Positions 10,773-21,827 of a DNA stretch of 64,000 nt are shown one piece after another (position 1 is the first letter of the stretch; every line of letters starts with the position of its first letter). Source of the stretch: Channallabes apus (lineage: Eukaryota; Chordata; Actinopteri; Siluriformes; Clariidae). A program made the position numbers and the translations under genes. The notes beneath the pieces are model-generated. The model made no database searches. It had not been told where the DNA came from and worked only from the letters and a program-made list of their open reading frames with translations. The stretch covers positions 2,841,901 through 2,905,900 of the forward strand of contig CM060125.1 in NCBI GenBank assembly GCA_030522415.1. Reading direction: 5' to 3'.

Positions 10773-11673
10773 TAGGCCTGAGCGATAAACCGATAACGAT
10801 ATGTTTCGCGATAGACACGTGATCGATATCAATAAAAAATGTGTTCGATAGAACGTTCGATATTTTTCATTCTCTGTCGGAAGAAACAGAGGTCGCGAAG
10901 CTAGTTTGGTTGCTGTCATGCGCACTCGCACCGCGACCGGCTCTAGGACCCGGAAGTAGTACGGTCGCGATTCAGGAAGCATAAACGGAGACAAGATGGC
11001 GTTGACATTGGCACCCGCCCACCCGCCAAATGCGGGTAAAATTCGGCTGTGGCAGGTAATAACTTTAGTCTCACTAGCCACATTGGCGGGTAGTTTATTC
11101 TTTGGTATGACGATTATGTTTGCATCAATATGCACAACTAACATCTATAATATTACTTGCTTTTTGTGTGAGAAACGGAGGCATGGAGAAAAACGGTATT
11201 CTTCTTTTACTGCATTCAGTGCACATGACACATATAGTATACAGCGCGGTATTGCCCGCTGGTGGCCCGCCAGTGAATTAACATCAAACTCAAATATATT
11301 ACAACAATATATTTTTGATGTTTTCTCTAAAGGCATCTGATATAATAAACGCATTGCACTATTTTATTACACTTTATTAAGCATTTCTTACATTTTCTTT
11401 TAATTTTGCACCTTAAATGTTAAGAGATAATTGTTAAGTGTTCATTGTGACTTTAGACTTATGTTTACATTTTAATTATTTGATTTTTCCATGGTTGTTT
11501 ACATTTCTGTCTTAATAACTGATGGGACTATGATCATAGGAAGGTTAAGTTTAAAATAAAAATGTTATGTCATTATTTTAAATGGGTCATAAAAAATATC
11601 AATAATTATCGATATCGACCATTATGAAACACTGATATCGTGATACAGTTTTCAGCCATATCGCCCAGCCCTA
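10773..11673 (+). mobile_element. Nonautonomous hAT element, copy C, with 8-bp target duplication
   Basis: The ends TAGGCCTGAGCGATA and TATCGCCCAGCCCTA form terminal inverted repeats. An exact 8-bp duplication TGAGACAG flanks the element (10765-10772 and 11674-11681), the hallmark of hAT insertion. Subterminal parts are rich in CGATA and TATCG words. Its partner at 49066-49995 is nearly identical along its length. An internal block (about 11004-11110 and 11310-11370) matches the left end of a different hAT family seen at 19034. No transposase domain is visible. Confidence 0.9.
10996..11340 (+). CDS. Unknown ORF inside hAT copy C, one possible membrane segment
   Basis: A 114-codon frame starting in a good initiation context (ACAAGATGG). 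The protein begins MALTLAPAHPPNAGKIRLW and has one hydrophobic stretch, VITLVSLATLAGSLFFGMTI (about residues 45-64 at most), that could span a membrane. An ETS-like CCGGAAGT lies at 10950-10957 and the start codon sits inside AAGATGGCG, a YY1-type site, so the upstream DNA looks promoter-like. The sister copy keeps the start and about 60 residues, then frameshifts. No known family is recognised. The DNA is shared with the end of another hAT family, so the frame may be accidental. Confidence 0.25.
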   Translation: MALTLAPAHPPNAGKIRLWQVITLVSLATLAGSLFFGMTIMFASICTTNIYNITCFLCEKRRHGEKRYSSFTAFSAHDTYSIQRGIARWWPASELTSNSNILQQYIFDVFSKGI

Positions 11674-11681
11674 TGAGACAG

Positions 11682-11855
11682 TGGTACTTAGTTTTTTAAA
11701 TAAATAATGGCGCAGTGTTATATGTTATATGTTAGGTCGTACGGTATTTGCTTTAAACTAAGACCCGCTATGATGATATAATAATAAAAAAAAGATAGAT
11801 GTAAAAGAGGGGATACTAACTTTTGCGCATGACTGTACTGTATGTCTCCAACCCC
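11682..11855. mobile_element. End fragment of an old Tc1-like element
   Basis: TGGTACTTAGTTTTTTAAATAAATAATGGC matches, piecewise, the region near 12724-12805, and the block ends with a Tc1-style GCATGACTGTA. hAT copy C inserted just beside it. Confidence 0.45.
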
Positions 11856-11869
11856 AGTTGGAACAATAT

Positions 11870-12960
11870 ATCCCTTCAACATTGATTACATTGCCCATTC
11901 TATAAACTGCATCTTACAGTCTGTTTAATAGCTTAAGTGAGTTTAGAGGTTTTTCACCAATCTATTTTTCTATGATTCAATAACTTGTAGATATACCTTT
12001 GGCAGGAATAACTTAAAGGAATCGCTTCCTGTTAGACTTTATCAGTCTCTCACATCATTGTAGAGAAATTTTGGCCCATTTTTTCATTTTTCTTCTTGAG
12101 GTCTGGACAATGACTGGGCCATTCAAAAACCCTGAGTCTTTTCTTTTGGTTTGTTTAGATGCAGAATTGCAAACCTCAAACATGCATCAGTTTTGTTTTT
12201 AAACAGAAGAGGCTTATTCCTGGCAACCCTTCCAAAAAAAAAACATACTTGTTCAGTCTTCTTCTAATTGTGCTGTCATGGATTTTAACATTTAAGATGC
12301 TCAGTTCAGGATGAGATGTGGCTCATGGGTTTTTTTTTGTTTGTTTTTTTTCAATTTCTCTGAACATTATACAGTCAGACCTGGGGGTGATTTTTCTCAA
12401 ACGCCCACTCCTGAGAAGATTGGTAACTATCTTTAATGCTTTCCTCTTGTGAATAATCTTTCTCACTGTAGAACGATGATAGAACTCCAAATTGTTTAAA
12501 AATTGTTTTGTAACCCTTTATAGATTGATCTGCAGCAACAATTCATTCTCTAAGACCATTGCTTATGTTTTTCCCTCTTGAGTTAACATACACCTGAATG
12601 CTAAAGACCAGCAAACTAACAAAAAAGTTCTGCACACATATTAATGATCAGTTAATCCAGGCCTGATGATTAGTGGCCCCTGGCTGCACTCTACAGTACA
12701 TCTTGTAGAAATAATAGCGGGGTACTTAGTATTGCCTACATGTTGTTGTTGGGTTTTTTTGGGTTTTTTTTTTTTTTGCTTTATTGTTGTTAAATAAATA
12801 ATGGCAGAGTGAAAATAGTTATATGATGTTCATTTGAGGTTGTATTTATCTAAAACTAAGAGCCATTACAGTCAAACAATTTTATTATGTTTGAACACAA
12901 AAACACTTAGAATTACCTTTTTACACGTAACTGTAATCCATTTACGTAAAATGTTAAAGG
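11870..12960 (-). mobile_element. Degenerate Tc1-like element, transposase on minus strand
   Basis: Text such as GACTTTATCAGTCTCTCACAT, GGCAACCCTTCC, TTGTGAATAATCTTTCTCAC and CAACAATTCATTCTCTAAG is familiar from the inverse strand of an abundant fish Tc1 family. Indels have destroyed all long frames. It ends near CACGTAACTGTA at about 12926-12937. Assignment is from recognition, and both ends are uncertain. Confidence 0.5.
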
Positions 12961-13800
12961 GAAATTCTTCAGTCCAATGGTTTCATTAATCTTAGAGTTC
13001 ACAGGTCTAGAATCTATTTCATCATTACACACCAACCTTTTTTGTATGTGACTGGATGACAGGAAAAGGCAGCTCCCAGTGGGAGATTCTGTACATGATT
13101 TTGTTCATGTGATGTGCTAAAGCTCAATAAAAAAAAACCTTCAAATAACTTTAACATTAATTCACTGTTTTTAAATTCTTTTAGCATTCTATAAATCGCA
13201 CGGTATGTGCCTTGCATAAGCGGTGTGGGAGTTAGAAATGAGTAAAATTTGCAGCCAGGAAAGCTACTCAGACATTTATAAGACACCAGCGAACCTTTAG
13301 AGATGAAACTCTGTGAAAAACTCATCAGTCATTGGCATTGTCTCCGCTCTAAAGAGCCTGAAGGGTCTTAAATGTGGCAACAGGGATCAGATCATTAGTC
13401 GCTGTCTTTTAAATATTGCCATCTTGCTAGAGAAATGGATGGCCCATTAAGTTAACAATCTGAAATCAGCAAGAGAAGTACTGAAAGGTGTTAACAAGCC
13501 TTAAACAAACCTAAAAGTTCTGCACAAACCACACGAGGCCTGATTCTAGGTTAGATAAATAGTCTCCTAATCCCAGTTTAAAACATCATTGTGGCAAATT
13601 AAATGAAAGCTATAAAATACTCCTCCATTTCGATGTCATGTAAAATTTTTCAGAAATACAAGTGCTTCTGCCTGGCTCGCCAGTAATTGGCCCAGTTGTT
13701 CAGTTTTAGAGTTGAGTGTACACTTTAACAGCGGTATCTCAGATGCATGATGCATTATCTCATTAAAGGGCCTCTCTACTTAGGAATAATCTCCCTTTCA
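12961..13800. other. Unique DNA, no gene seen
   Basis: Mixed composition with no transposon signature. It leads into a pyrimidine-rich stretch before 13868. Confidence 0.4.
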
Positions 13801-13867
13801 TTTCTTCACAACGGGTCTGCAGGGCTCACTTCAGTCTGTCTGCATGTTGTTTGTCTTTCTGTGACAG

Positions 13868-14043
13868 GCTGCACAGGTGGGAAGTTCGAGGAAGCAGCTG
13901 TGCGTGCTCAAGCCAGAGCTTTTCCTGGCACAGGGTACGCGGTGCTGTCAGAGTCGGTCACAGAGCACAGGAGCCTCGGCAAGGCATGAAGAAGAACGAC
14001 CAAGTCAAGCCAATCCAGCCCCCTCCCAACACGCTCCCACACC
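13868..14043 (+). other. Candidate exon, gene unknown
   Basis: A strong acceptor (TTTGTCTTTCTGTGACAG, ending 13867) opens a GC-richer stretch of about 175 bases, unlike the surrounding DNA. In one frame it continues CTGGKFEEAAVRAQARAFPG and then stops after SLGKA; the other two frames stay open to the end of the stretch. I see no good donor. It could be a terminal exon, now abutted at 14046 by a Tc1 element. I do not recognise the peptide. Confidence 0.3.
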
Positions 14044-14045
14044 TA

Positions 14046-14925
14046 CAGTGGTGTGAAAAACTATTTGCCCCCCCCCTGATTTCTTATTCTTTTGCATGTT
14101 TGTCACACAAAATCTTTCTGATCATCAAACACATTTAACTATTAGTCAAAGATAACACAAGTAAACACAAAATGCAGTTTTTAAATGAGGGGTTTTATTA
14201 TTTAGGGAGAAAAAAAAATCCAAACCTACATGGCCCTGTGTGAAAAAGTAATTGCCCCCTGAACCTAATAACTGGTTGGGCCACCCTTAGCAGCAATAAC
14301 TGCAATCAATCGTTTGTGATAACTTGCAACGAGTCTTTTACAGCGCTCTGGAGGAATTTTGGCCCACTCATCTTTGCAGAATTGTTGTAATTCAGCTTTA
14401 TTTTTGCCATTTGTGGATAATGGCTCTCACTGTGGTTCGCTGGAGTCCCAAAGCTTTAGAAATGGCTTTATAACCTTTACCAGACTGATAGATCTCAATT
14501 ACTTTTGTTCTCATTTGTTCCTGAATTTCTTTGGATCTTGGCATGATGTCTAGCTTTTGAGGTGCTTTTGGTCTACTTCTCTGTGTCAGGTAGCTCCTAT
14601 TTAAGTGATTTCTTGATTGAAACAGGTGTGGCAGTAATCAGGCCTGGGGGTGACTACAGAAATTGAACTCAGGTGTGATAAACCACAGTTAAGTTATTTT
14701 TTAACAAGGGGGGCAATCACTTTTTCACACAGGGCCATGTAGATTTGGAGTTTTTTTTTTCTCCCTTAATAACGTAAACCTTCATTTAAAAACTGCATTT
14801 TGTGTTCAATTATGTTATCTTTGACTAATAGTTAACGGTTTTTGATGAGCGGAAACATTTAAGTGTGACAAACATGCAAAAGAATAAGAAATCAGGAAGG
14901 GGGCAAATAGTTTTTCACACCACTG
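14046..14925 (-). mobile_element. Internally deleted Tc1-like element
   Basis: Long inverted repeats start CAGTGGTGTGAAAAACTATT and are flanked by TA on both sides (14044-14045 and 14926-14927). Within it the minus strand keeps the transposase start (14544) and, after a deletion, the C-terminal end. The whole catalytic core is gone, so it could move only with help from a full-length relative. Confidence 0.95.
14398..14544 (-). pseudogene. Tc1 transposase N-terminal helix-turn-helix fragment
   Basis: A 48-residue frame beginning MPRSKEIQEQMRTKVIEIYQ and ending TTVRAIIHKWQK before TAA. This is the first DNA-binding (paired-like) helix-turn-helix of a Tc1 transposase, about residues 1-48 of a protein of roughly 340. 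The DDE catalytic domain was lost in the internal deletion. A free binding domain could in principle occupy element ends without cutting; that is inference. Confidence 0.7.
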
Positions 14926-14927
14926 TA

Positions 14928-15885
14928 CATACAGTACACACATGCACACACACATACACTGAAGAAGCACACACCCCGTTCTAACCTGTGTACTGTAAGT
15001 GCTTATTAACACTATTAGGTTCGTAACGTAAAAAAAAGTTGGGTGTAAACACATTTCTGGACTATAGTATAAGATTTGCATTATTACTTGAGTTAAACTC
15101 TTCCCCTATTACTTTCACATTTTCATGTAGTTATTCACCTTAAAGCATATCATTCGGCACAAGGGCGTAACACAGAACTCTTGTCCCTATACATAAGCAT
15201 TAAATTTTAAATTCAAATTTTATAGTATATTGAGGTTACTTGAAGTAATGAGGGGAACTGTGTTGTGCTGTTATAGGAAAATAATCAATGATGGTATTTA
15301 GTGGCACTAAAGAGCAGTTCCCTCACCAGCTTTTCTCAGTTTTATAACTGTATTTATCTAACAGCATTAAAAACTCTCTCAGTATAGTTGGGATGAAAAT
15401 TAATTATATTAATATATATGTATATATGTGTAAACAAATTTATTTACAATGAGTGGACCCTACCAGTCTGTGCAGTAATAAGCTATGTTTAAGGTAAAAT
15501 ATGTGTTCTGTATCAGTTCGTTTTAAATCATGTACACATTTTGAATATAAAGCTGAGTTGTGACACAAGCTCTGTGCTGCACAGGGAACACGCCACAGGA
15601 GGCTACAACACTTGTACCATGACTCTTAATAATAAAGCCAGTGACCGGAACAAGGCTAGTCCTATATAAGCTCCCTCTCGGGCCTTTTAAACTCGTTCTC
15701 TTGAACAGTACAACCCACCACCATTGCCACCATCTCCACCACCACCCCGTGTGCTCAGCATTCATAGAGCTCAGCGGTGCGAGACTGGAAACCCATTTGA
15801 AATTCAGCCTCCACACTCCACGTTGTGTTGGAATGACCCATTATTTCACACTAGGGCAAACACTCTGAATTCATAAATATAAATA
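14928..15885. other. Unique DNA, no gene seen
   Basis: AT-rich to about 15530, then more balanced, with a short CCACCA-type repeat at 15715-15746. No recognised element. Confidence 0.4.
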
Positions 15886-15889
15886 AGCA

Positions 15890-16110
15890 GTTTCGCACAC
15901 TTGCCTCTCAAAGCTGGCGCGTCACACACAAAGCAGGCCTGATGAATTCAATCACAGAGGGGGGAAAATACTGGGGCAATTATGTTGGAAGGGGGAGATA
16001 AGGCAGAGGCAGCAGCTTGAACAGATCAGCTATCTGCTCTGTGCACCTCTAAGGCGAGCAAGATAGAAGCTCGATATTTTATTTATATTTATGCAAATCA
16101 AGGTCATATC
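15890..16110. other. Candidate conserved noncoding island (octamer and nuclear receptor sites)
   Basis: Complex, non-repetitive DNA ending in TATGCAAATCAAGGTCATAT. This places a POU octamer (ATGCAAAT) directly against an extended nuclear receptor half-site (TCAAGGTCA). Regulatory function is inferred from motifs only. Confidence 0.35.
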
Positions 16111-16354
16111 TGAAGCAGAGTACTGTTTTAATCAGCATGTTCACTTATAATAACAGAGATGTTCTCTAATGTTCATGTAGGTCATTCCATCATTGGGGTC
16201 CTATTTGATATTACTGATTATGCATTTACAAATACTGTATGTCTGTAAATTACAAATAAAAGCCATTTTATACATGTGCATGTTTCTAATTAATCATTTA
16301 AAACATTAATGCAAAAGTGTTTCTGCTCATCATGGTCCCTTGACTACTGAAGGC

Positions 16355-17080
16355 CTGTGCATTGGAGCTGGGAGCTTCAGCACATTTTCAACCTAAGCCT
16401 GGAACAGAACAAGGTCCCTCAGCTGTGGAAAACATCCTGCATCATCCCAGTACCAAAGAAACCACTTACTGGGGAGATGAACGATCCCCGACCACTAGCT
16501 CAGACATCACACTGATGCATCACCTGAGACTACAGATCAGTCATCCTCTTGACCCCCTACAGGTTGCATACCAGGAGCAGGTGTGTGTGGAGGATGCCAT
16601 CACCTACATGATCCACAGATCTCTGTCTCACCTGGATTGGGGCAGTGGTGCTGTGAGGATTACATTCCTGGACTTCTCCAGTGCCAGACACCAACCAGCC
16701 ACTGCTCCTCAAAGACAAACTGACAGAGATGAGAGTGAGCTCACAGCTGGTGGCTTGGAACAGACTACTTGACAGGCAGGCCTCAGTATGTGCGGCTGTG
16801 GGACTGAAGGTCAGCAGCGCCAAATACAGGAGCGCCACAAGGGACTGTGCTTCCTCCAGTCTTGTTCACCCTGTACATGTCAGACTTCCAGTACAACTCA
16901 GAGTCCTGCCATGTATAAACGTTTGCAGATGACACTGCGATCGTGGGAGGAGGAGTACAGAAAACTGATCCAGGACTTTGCTGTAACCTGAACAACCTGC
17001 ACCTTAACACCACTAAGACCTGGGAGATGGTGGTGCAGTTCAGGAGCCCCAGGCCGCAACCAGAACCTGCCTTGACACCA
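16355..17080 (+). pseudogene. LINE reverse transcriptase fragment, L2/Rex1-like, broken
   Basis: This is a 5'- and 3'-truncated piece of a non-LTR retrotransposon. Recognisable reverse-transcriptase pieces occur in order: LWKTSCIIPVPKK, DPLQVAYQEQVCVEDAITYM, FLDFSSA, TGAPQGTV, LFTLYMSDFQYNSESCHV and TFADDTAIVG, which is the catalytic motif with FADD in place of YADD. In-frame stops occur (TGA near 16803 and TAA near 16918), as do frameshifts. The clade is inferred from motif style. Its end near 17080 has no tail I can define. Confidence 0.75.
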
Positions 17081-17214
17081 AGTTATTAAAAAAAATCGAT
17101 TTTAGTTTTATTAAAATGTAACACATTTATGTAAAATGAGCACAATTACTCGTATGAAATATTTGGAATATTCCACAAGTCACATGTTCAGCAGGGTGCT
17201 GCAATATTTGAAAT

Positions 17215-17605
17215 TCCAAATTCTAAAGAATCCGCAGGGTGTCTGGGCTCTCCCTTAGAGATAGGGTGAGAAGCTCGGTCATCCGGGAGGGGCTCAGAGT
17301 AGAGCCGCTGCTCCTCCGCATCGAGAGGAGCCAGATGAGGTGGCTTGGGCATCTATTTAGGATGCCCCCTGGACGCCTCCCTTGTGAGGTGTTCCGGACA
17401 CGCCCCACCGGAAAGAGACCCTGGGGAAGACCCAGGACACGCTTGAGGGACTATGTCTCTCGGCTGGCCTGGGAACGCCTTGGGATCCCCCCGGAATAGC
17501 TGGAAGAAGTGGCCAGGGAGAGGGAAGTCTGGGCATCCCTGCTGAAGCTGCTGCCCCCGCGACCCGACCTCGGGTAAGCGGAAGAAAATGGATGGATGTA
17601 TGAAT
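17215..17605 (+). pseudogene. 3' end of a Rex3/RTE-type LINE
   Basis: The frame reads SGLSLRDRVRSSVIREGLRV, later RWLGHLFRMPPGRLP and DYVSRLAWERLGIPPE, then a stop at 17497-17499, with the familiar continuation REVWASLLKLLPPRPDLG readable past it. It ends GGATGGATG, the GATG-type tail described for Rex3 elements of fish. The 5' part is missing, as is usual for incomplete reverse transcription. It is GC-rich against an AT-rich background. Confidence 0.8.
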
Positions 17606-18049
17606 TCTAAAGAGTAGACAAAGTTCTTTTTATAGATGGAAAAATTTTTCAAAATGTTAATTAAAAAATTTAATCCCTAGACTCTCCTTATCACTGGAAA
17701 AAAATGCCATCTTAGCAAGTGAAAATATTTTTAAACTAGACTAACTGGTCTCCAATTTCATAGCAAACCAACTATAAGATAATTTAGCCTATTTGTTTGA
17801 TTAATTTTTAACCATAAATTTTCTGCATAAATTTTGCAGATTTTACTTTGCAATTATTTTTAGAAATAAGCTAAATTATTTGTCAATAAAACAGGACATT
17901 TAAACTTAAATTAGAGGCATGCATCTAGAAAAAGGTTAGATATGTTATTTTTGGCTTAATGTCTATTATTAATTCTTATAATAAGAAATATTAGATACAT
18001 TTATCTAGATTAAAGCTATTTTCCCCTGCTAAGATAATCAGCATGTCTT
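17606..18049. other. AT-rich DNA, no feature seen
   Basis: No open frame, repeat end or motif cluster recognised. Confidence 0.45.
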
Positions 18050-18540
18050 AAATGATAGCCTGTGGCACACTGGGTTAGATACAGTCTGGCCCACGGTTCA
18101 CCTCTATTAGTTTGTATGAAACATTAGATTGTTAATTCAGTCACGCTATATGACAACATTTGAATTTCTAATACACGCACGTGCCTGTAATGGAACACAA
18201 GGCCCAAAATTCAATTACACCACCTGACAGCTACAGTATGGTCATCGGATTTGTCATCCAGAATATTAAAATGAAATACAATCGGTAATTATGGGGGAGA
18301 AAAGCTATTAGCAAAAATCTAATTATGCATGGCAGTGGTTACCCTCGAAGCAGATTTTCCAGCATTGAAATGCAGCTCAACTCATCATAGCTAACATCTG
18401 CCACATATTCAGTCTGTAACGTGAAAAGGTCAAGCTGCCACGTGTCATAACGCTCATGGCCTATGCATCAATTAAGAATCAATTATGATCCTCAACTGCT
18501 GAAATGCTTACAGGCCTCGCTTAGCCACACTCACAAAAAT
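18050..18540. other. Candidate conserved noncoding island (homeodomain/MEIS motifs)
   Basis: Non-repetitive, with many homeodomain-like cores (TAATTATG, CAATTAAG, CAATTATG), a MEIS-like CTGACAGCTA near 18224 and CACGTG E-boxes. It has no open frame, but its texture is typical of vertebrate developmental enhancers. Inference only. Confidence 0.4.
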
Positions 18541-19256
18541 GGTATGTGTGTGAGAGAGAGAATAAGATATTGCTGTGTAACAATCAGAGCCACCCCCTAA
18601 ACATTTTGTTTTGTGTCTCAAAAAAAAAAACCCATAAACACATGATTAATCTTATGCTGTTTTGTAACACGAGAAATCTAACAATAGCACTATATATTGC
18701 TTGGAAAATCCCTACCTGAATTTCCACCAACAAGCTAAATTACCTTTAGCTTAGCTAAAATGTTATATTGGCTAATGTTAACTTACATATTAATATATTT
18801 GATTAACTCCCATAGATATATATATATACTGACTAGATGTCGCCTTGGGCCTCTAAGTATACGTCAACATCGCCGCCATCTTGGGTCGGGGATCTGAAGG
18901 AAGCACCAAAGTTTCCCGGCATTATTTTCATGAATTGAATGTTTTCAAAGAATGGTTAACCTGGGTTATATACTGTAGCCTAATCATTTAATAAGCTGTT
19001 GTAAATACTGGAAGATGTTTTCACACTATGTACCAGGGCTTGACATTGGCACCCGCCCACCTGCTGTGACGGGTAATAACTTTAGTCTCACTAGCCACTT
19101 TGGCGGGTAGTTTATTCTTTGGTATGACAATATATTTTTCTTGTAGTTTTCTCTAAAGTCGTCCGATATAATAAACGCATTGCAAGGTAATATTACGTGC
19201 ATGAATGTAATGAGGACATTTAATACCTCTCTCTACACATGTTCACACATGCATTG

Positions 19257-19258
<2 letters not shown>

Positions 19259-19307
<49 letters not shown>
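19259..19307. repeat. (CA)n microsatellite inside hAT copy A
   Basis: Perfect CA run up to the start of a nested element; CA-rich sequence resumes after it at 19653. Confidence 0.95.
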
Positions 19308-19310
<3 letters not shown>

Positions 19311-19652
19311 TGATGCGCGGGTCGGGTATTTTTCCAACCCGTGGGTCTCGCTTTTATGAAATTATTTGGCCCACCCCAGCCCGCCCCGCACCACTGTATC
19401 TATTTTTACAAACCATTAAATGATGTAAATTCCCGACCTCAATTTCTCCCGACCTCGTCTTCCATTTTATTTCTTTGTTTTTGTTGTGACTGGTAGCGGA
19501 ATTGCACGTAACATTCATGGATTTTTTTATTTAATTTTGTTTTTAATGACCAACCCGCCCCGCAAATAAAGTGACAATTTCGTTATCCGCCCCAACTCGA
19601 CCCGCGGGTTACCAGACGACCCGCGGGTTACCAGACGACCCGCGCATCACTA
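19308..19652. mobile_element. Small hAT-like element nested in the CA repeat
   Basis: The ends TAATGATGCGCGGGTCG and CGACCCGCGCATCACTA are inverted repeats. Flanks ACACACAC and ACACGCAC fit an 8-bp duplication. A 20-base direct repeat of GACCCGCGGGTTACCA lies near the right end. The interior has no frame. Confidence 0.85.
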
Positions 19653-21008
19653 ACACGCACACACTTTTACTTCCTGTTTGGTGTGTGTGCATCATTTCCT
19701 TAAAGGGCTATTGCTTCTCAACAGAATGAGAATGTTTGCCGCTTTCGCATATGTTATTTACTGATTATACAGTATATATAAAAAATAAGTAATCACTATT
19801 AAAAACTATTTAGATTTCATGTTGAATGATAGAAAATTCATCAATTGATTGAATTACCTCACCCTATAAAGAGTCAACACTACAAGATAGACCAGAGTCC
19901 ATTGTCCTAACTCAGAATTCTGATATAATAATACATAATGAATAATAATACCTGATAATAGAACACATAATAACACACTAAAATTAATTAATTATTAAAA
20001 TTTTAATATCAGAATGAGTTCAGTTGTACTGAATCTGTTATTTTTCAATTTCATGTGGTAAGAGGCTTGAATTTAAGCTCAATAAGCAGAATATACTGTT
20101 CATGTTTGCATGTTTTTATATTGGGATCTTAACAGTACTGAATAGTACTGAATGGTAACAAAATTGTGGCTAGTAAAAAGATTGAATGGCGAGTGACTCC
20201 GGAAATCCACTAGCCACATTGGCCAGTGAGCAAAAAAGGTAATGTCAAGCCCTGCTATGTACGGACGTTATGTTTGTTTTTGTGTTATATAAGCATTTTA
20301 CGCTGGGTCATTGTATTGCAGGCTTGCTGATGTACAGTACAAAATAAACCAGTACAATTCAAATGTTTTAATTAGCATGTATTTTTAAGTATGGATATCA
20401 CACCATTGTAGCCATTTTGTGTGCAGTAGACTAGGCTAAGGTAAGTAACAATAGTTAATTTTAAGTTCACTGAAGTGGAAGAATAATAAACTTACACCTA
20501 GTTTTAAAGTAGATTAATATCAAAATCTTCAATTTTCTCTGGACTCGATCATAAATACATGTCTGTCAGTTGGAACAAACCAAATAACTATAAAAATAAT
20601 GATTTGAGATTTGGACGACTTCATTTCTGCCTAGATGCAGATGTTTGGTTCCCCTTCCTAACATTCTGAGGTCTGTTGGTCAGGAAGTCCATAATAAATT
20701 TTTTCTCGCTTTGTTTGTTTCTCATGCCTTTATTAATTAAAATCTTGCTCTATTACTTATCTATTTATTTATATTTTATATATACTTTATTTTATATTAT
20801 TCATGTTTTTTTCATATCACTTTGTGCATTGTAGAACAAATTAATTACTTATGTAGGTGTGTCTAAGTATTGTATTGTATATGATATATCACATATTTAT
20901 GATACTTATATCATATAAGTAAAATAATTAATTAATCTATGTTCTATCATAAATATATGTCTGACATTTATAACAAAACATACGGCTTGAAAATCGGTTG
21001 AGAATTAA

Positions 21009-21827
21009 GCCTTGTTCACACTGGCGTTAAAATCGAGCGTTTTTCTGCCGCTAGTAGCGTCCGGTGACCGCGGATGAAGTGCAGATTGTTTTCTACACAT
21101 AGGAGTCAATGACAGTGTTCACACGGGCTTTGGTGACGTTCGTTTGTCCGGCTGCGCGTTTATACGGTGTTAAAAAAACGTTGCATGCAGCTTTTTCTTG
21201 CCGTTTAAATCCCAACGAACGCAAGGAAACCGCGTCTAGTTCGTTTTCTCCTCGTCCATTTTACGCTTCGGAGGACCGGATATATCCCATCATCCTACAT
21301 GCTATACTGTACATAGGGAAATGCGGAAAAAAAGCAAAAATAAAATGCTTAAAAAATAAAACTTGCGCGGAAATGTTCGTATTTCTTCATAAACCACAAA
21401 AAACTTCCTTTAATCCGACGTTGTGCAGTCAGACGGTGAAACCAGTAGCGGCGGCGATTTTTTCCTCTCCCTATGTCGCCGTATTATTTTTAAAAAATAT
21501 TTGTATATATTATATAAACATATAATAATTTAATTAGAATTTTTAAAACAATAAGATTAATGTCTAATATAGCAAAATGGTCCATATTAAAAGGAGGCAC
21601 CTCAAATAAAATGACAAGGGCTTTCATATCCACTTCCCGACACACTGCCCCCCACAGGTTAAACACACAAACTACAATTTGGGCTGCAGGCTGTCGTTAG
21701 ACAGAGACAAACGAACGCCAGTGTAGAAATCAATCGAGCGACACTACAAAGCGCAACATAAACGTACATGTTCGTTTAATAATCTCGTTTGTTTATCCAA
21801 AAATTTAACGCCCGTGTGAACAAGGCC
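21009..21827. mobile_element. piggyBac-like nonautonomous element, copy 1 (TTAA flanks)
   Basis: The left end GCCTTGTTCACACTGGCGTT and the right end AACGCCCGTGTGAACAAGGC are inverted repeats. TTAA occurs exactly at both outer edges (21005-21008 and 21828-21831), the target of piggyBac transposases. A second copy lies at 27913-28853. Long frames in it are not conserved in an obvious way. Confidence 0.85.

Larger units (their letters stand above)
19034..20254 (+). mobile_element. Nonautonomous hAT element, copy A, with exact 8-bp target duplication
   Basis: The ends CAGGGCTTGACATT and AATGTCAAGCCCTG are perfect inverted repeats. CTATGTAC stands on both sides (19026-19033 and 20255-20262). The first 170 bases, rich in GGCACCCGCCCAC and GGCGGGTA words, are shared with the interior of hAT copies C and D. 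It contains a CA microsatellite that was itself hit by a smaller element. No transposase remains. Confidence 0.95.

Noticed and set aside
15715..15746. CCACCA run as a coding proline or histidine tract
   Set aside because: Short, no surrounding exon structure, and equally open on both strands.
19600..19652. CRISPR-like short repeats (GACCCGCGGGTTACCAGAC twice)
   Set aside because: Only two units, no spacers, and eukaryotic context; part of a hAT end.
21109..21525. 138-codon frame in the piggyBac-like element
   Set aside because: The matching frame in copy 2 (28014-28217 and 28222-28476) is broken, and no transposase motif is present. Likely chance.
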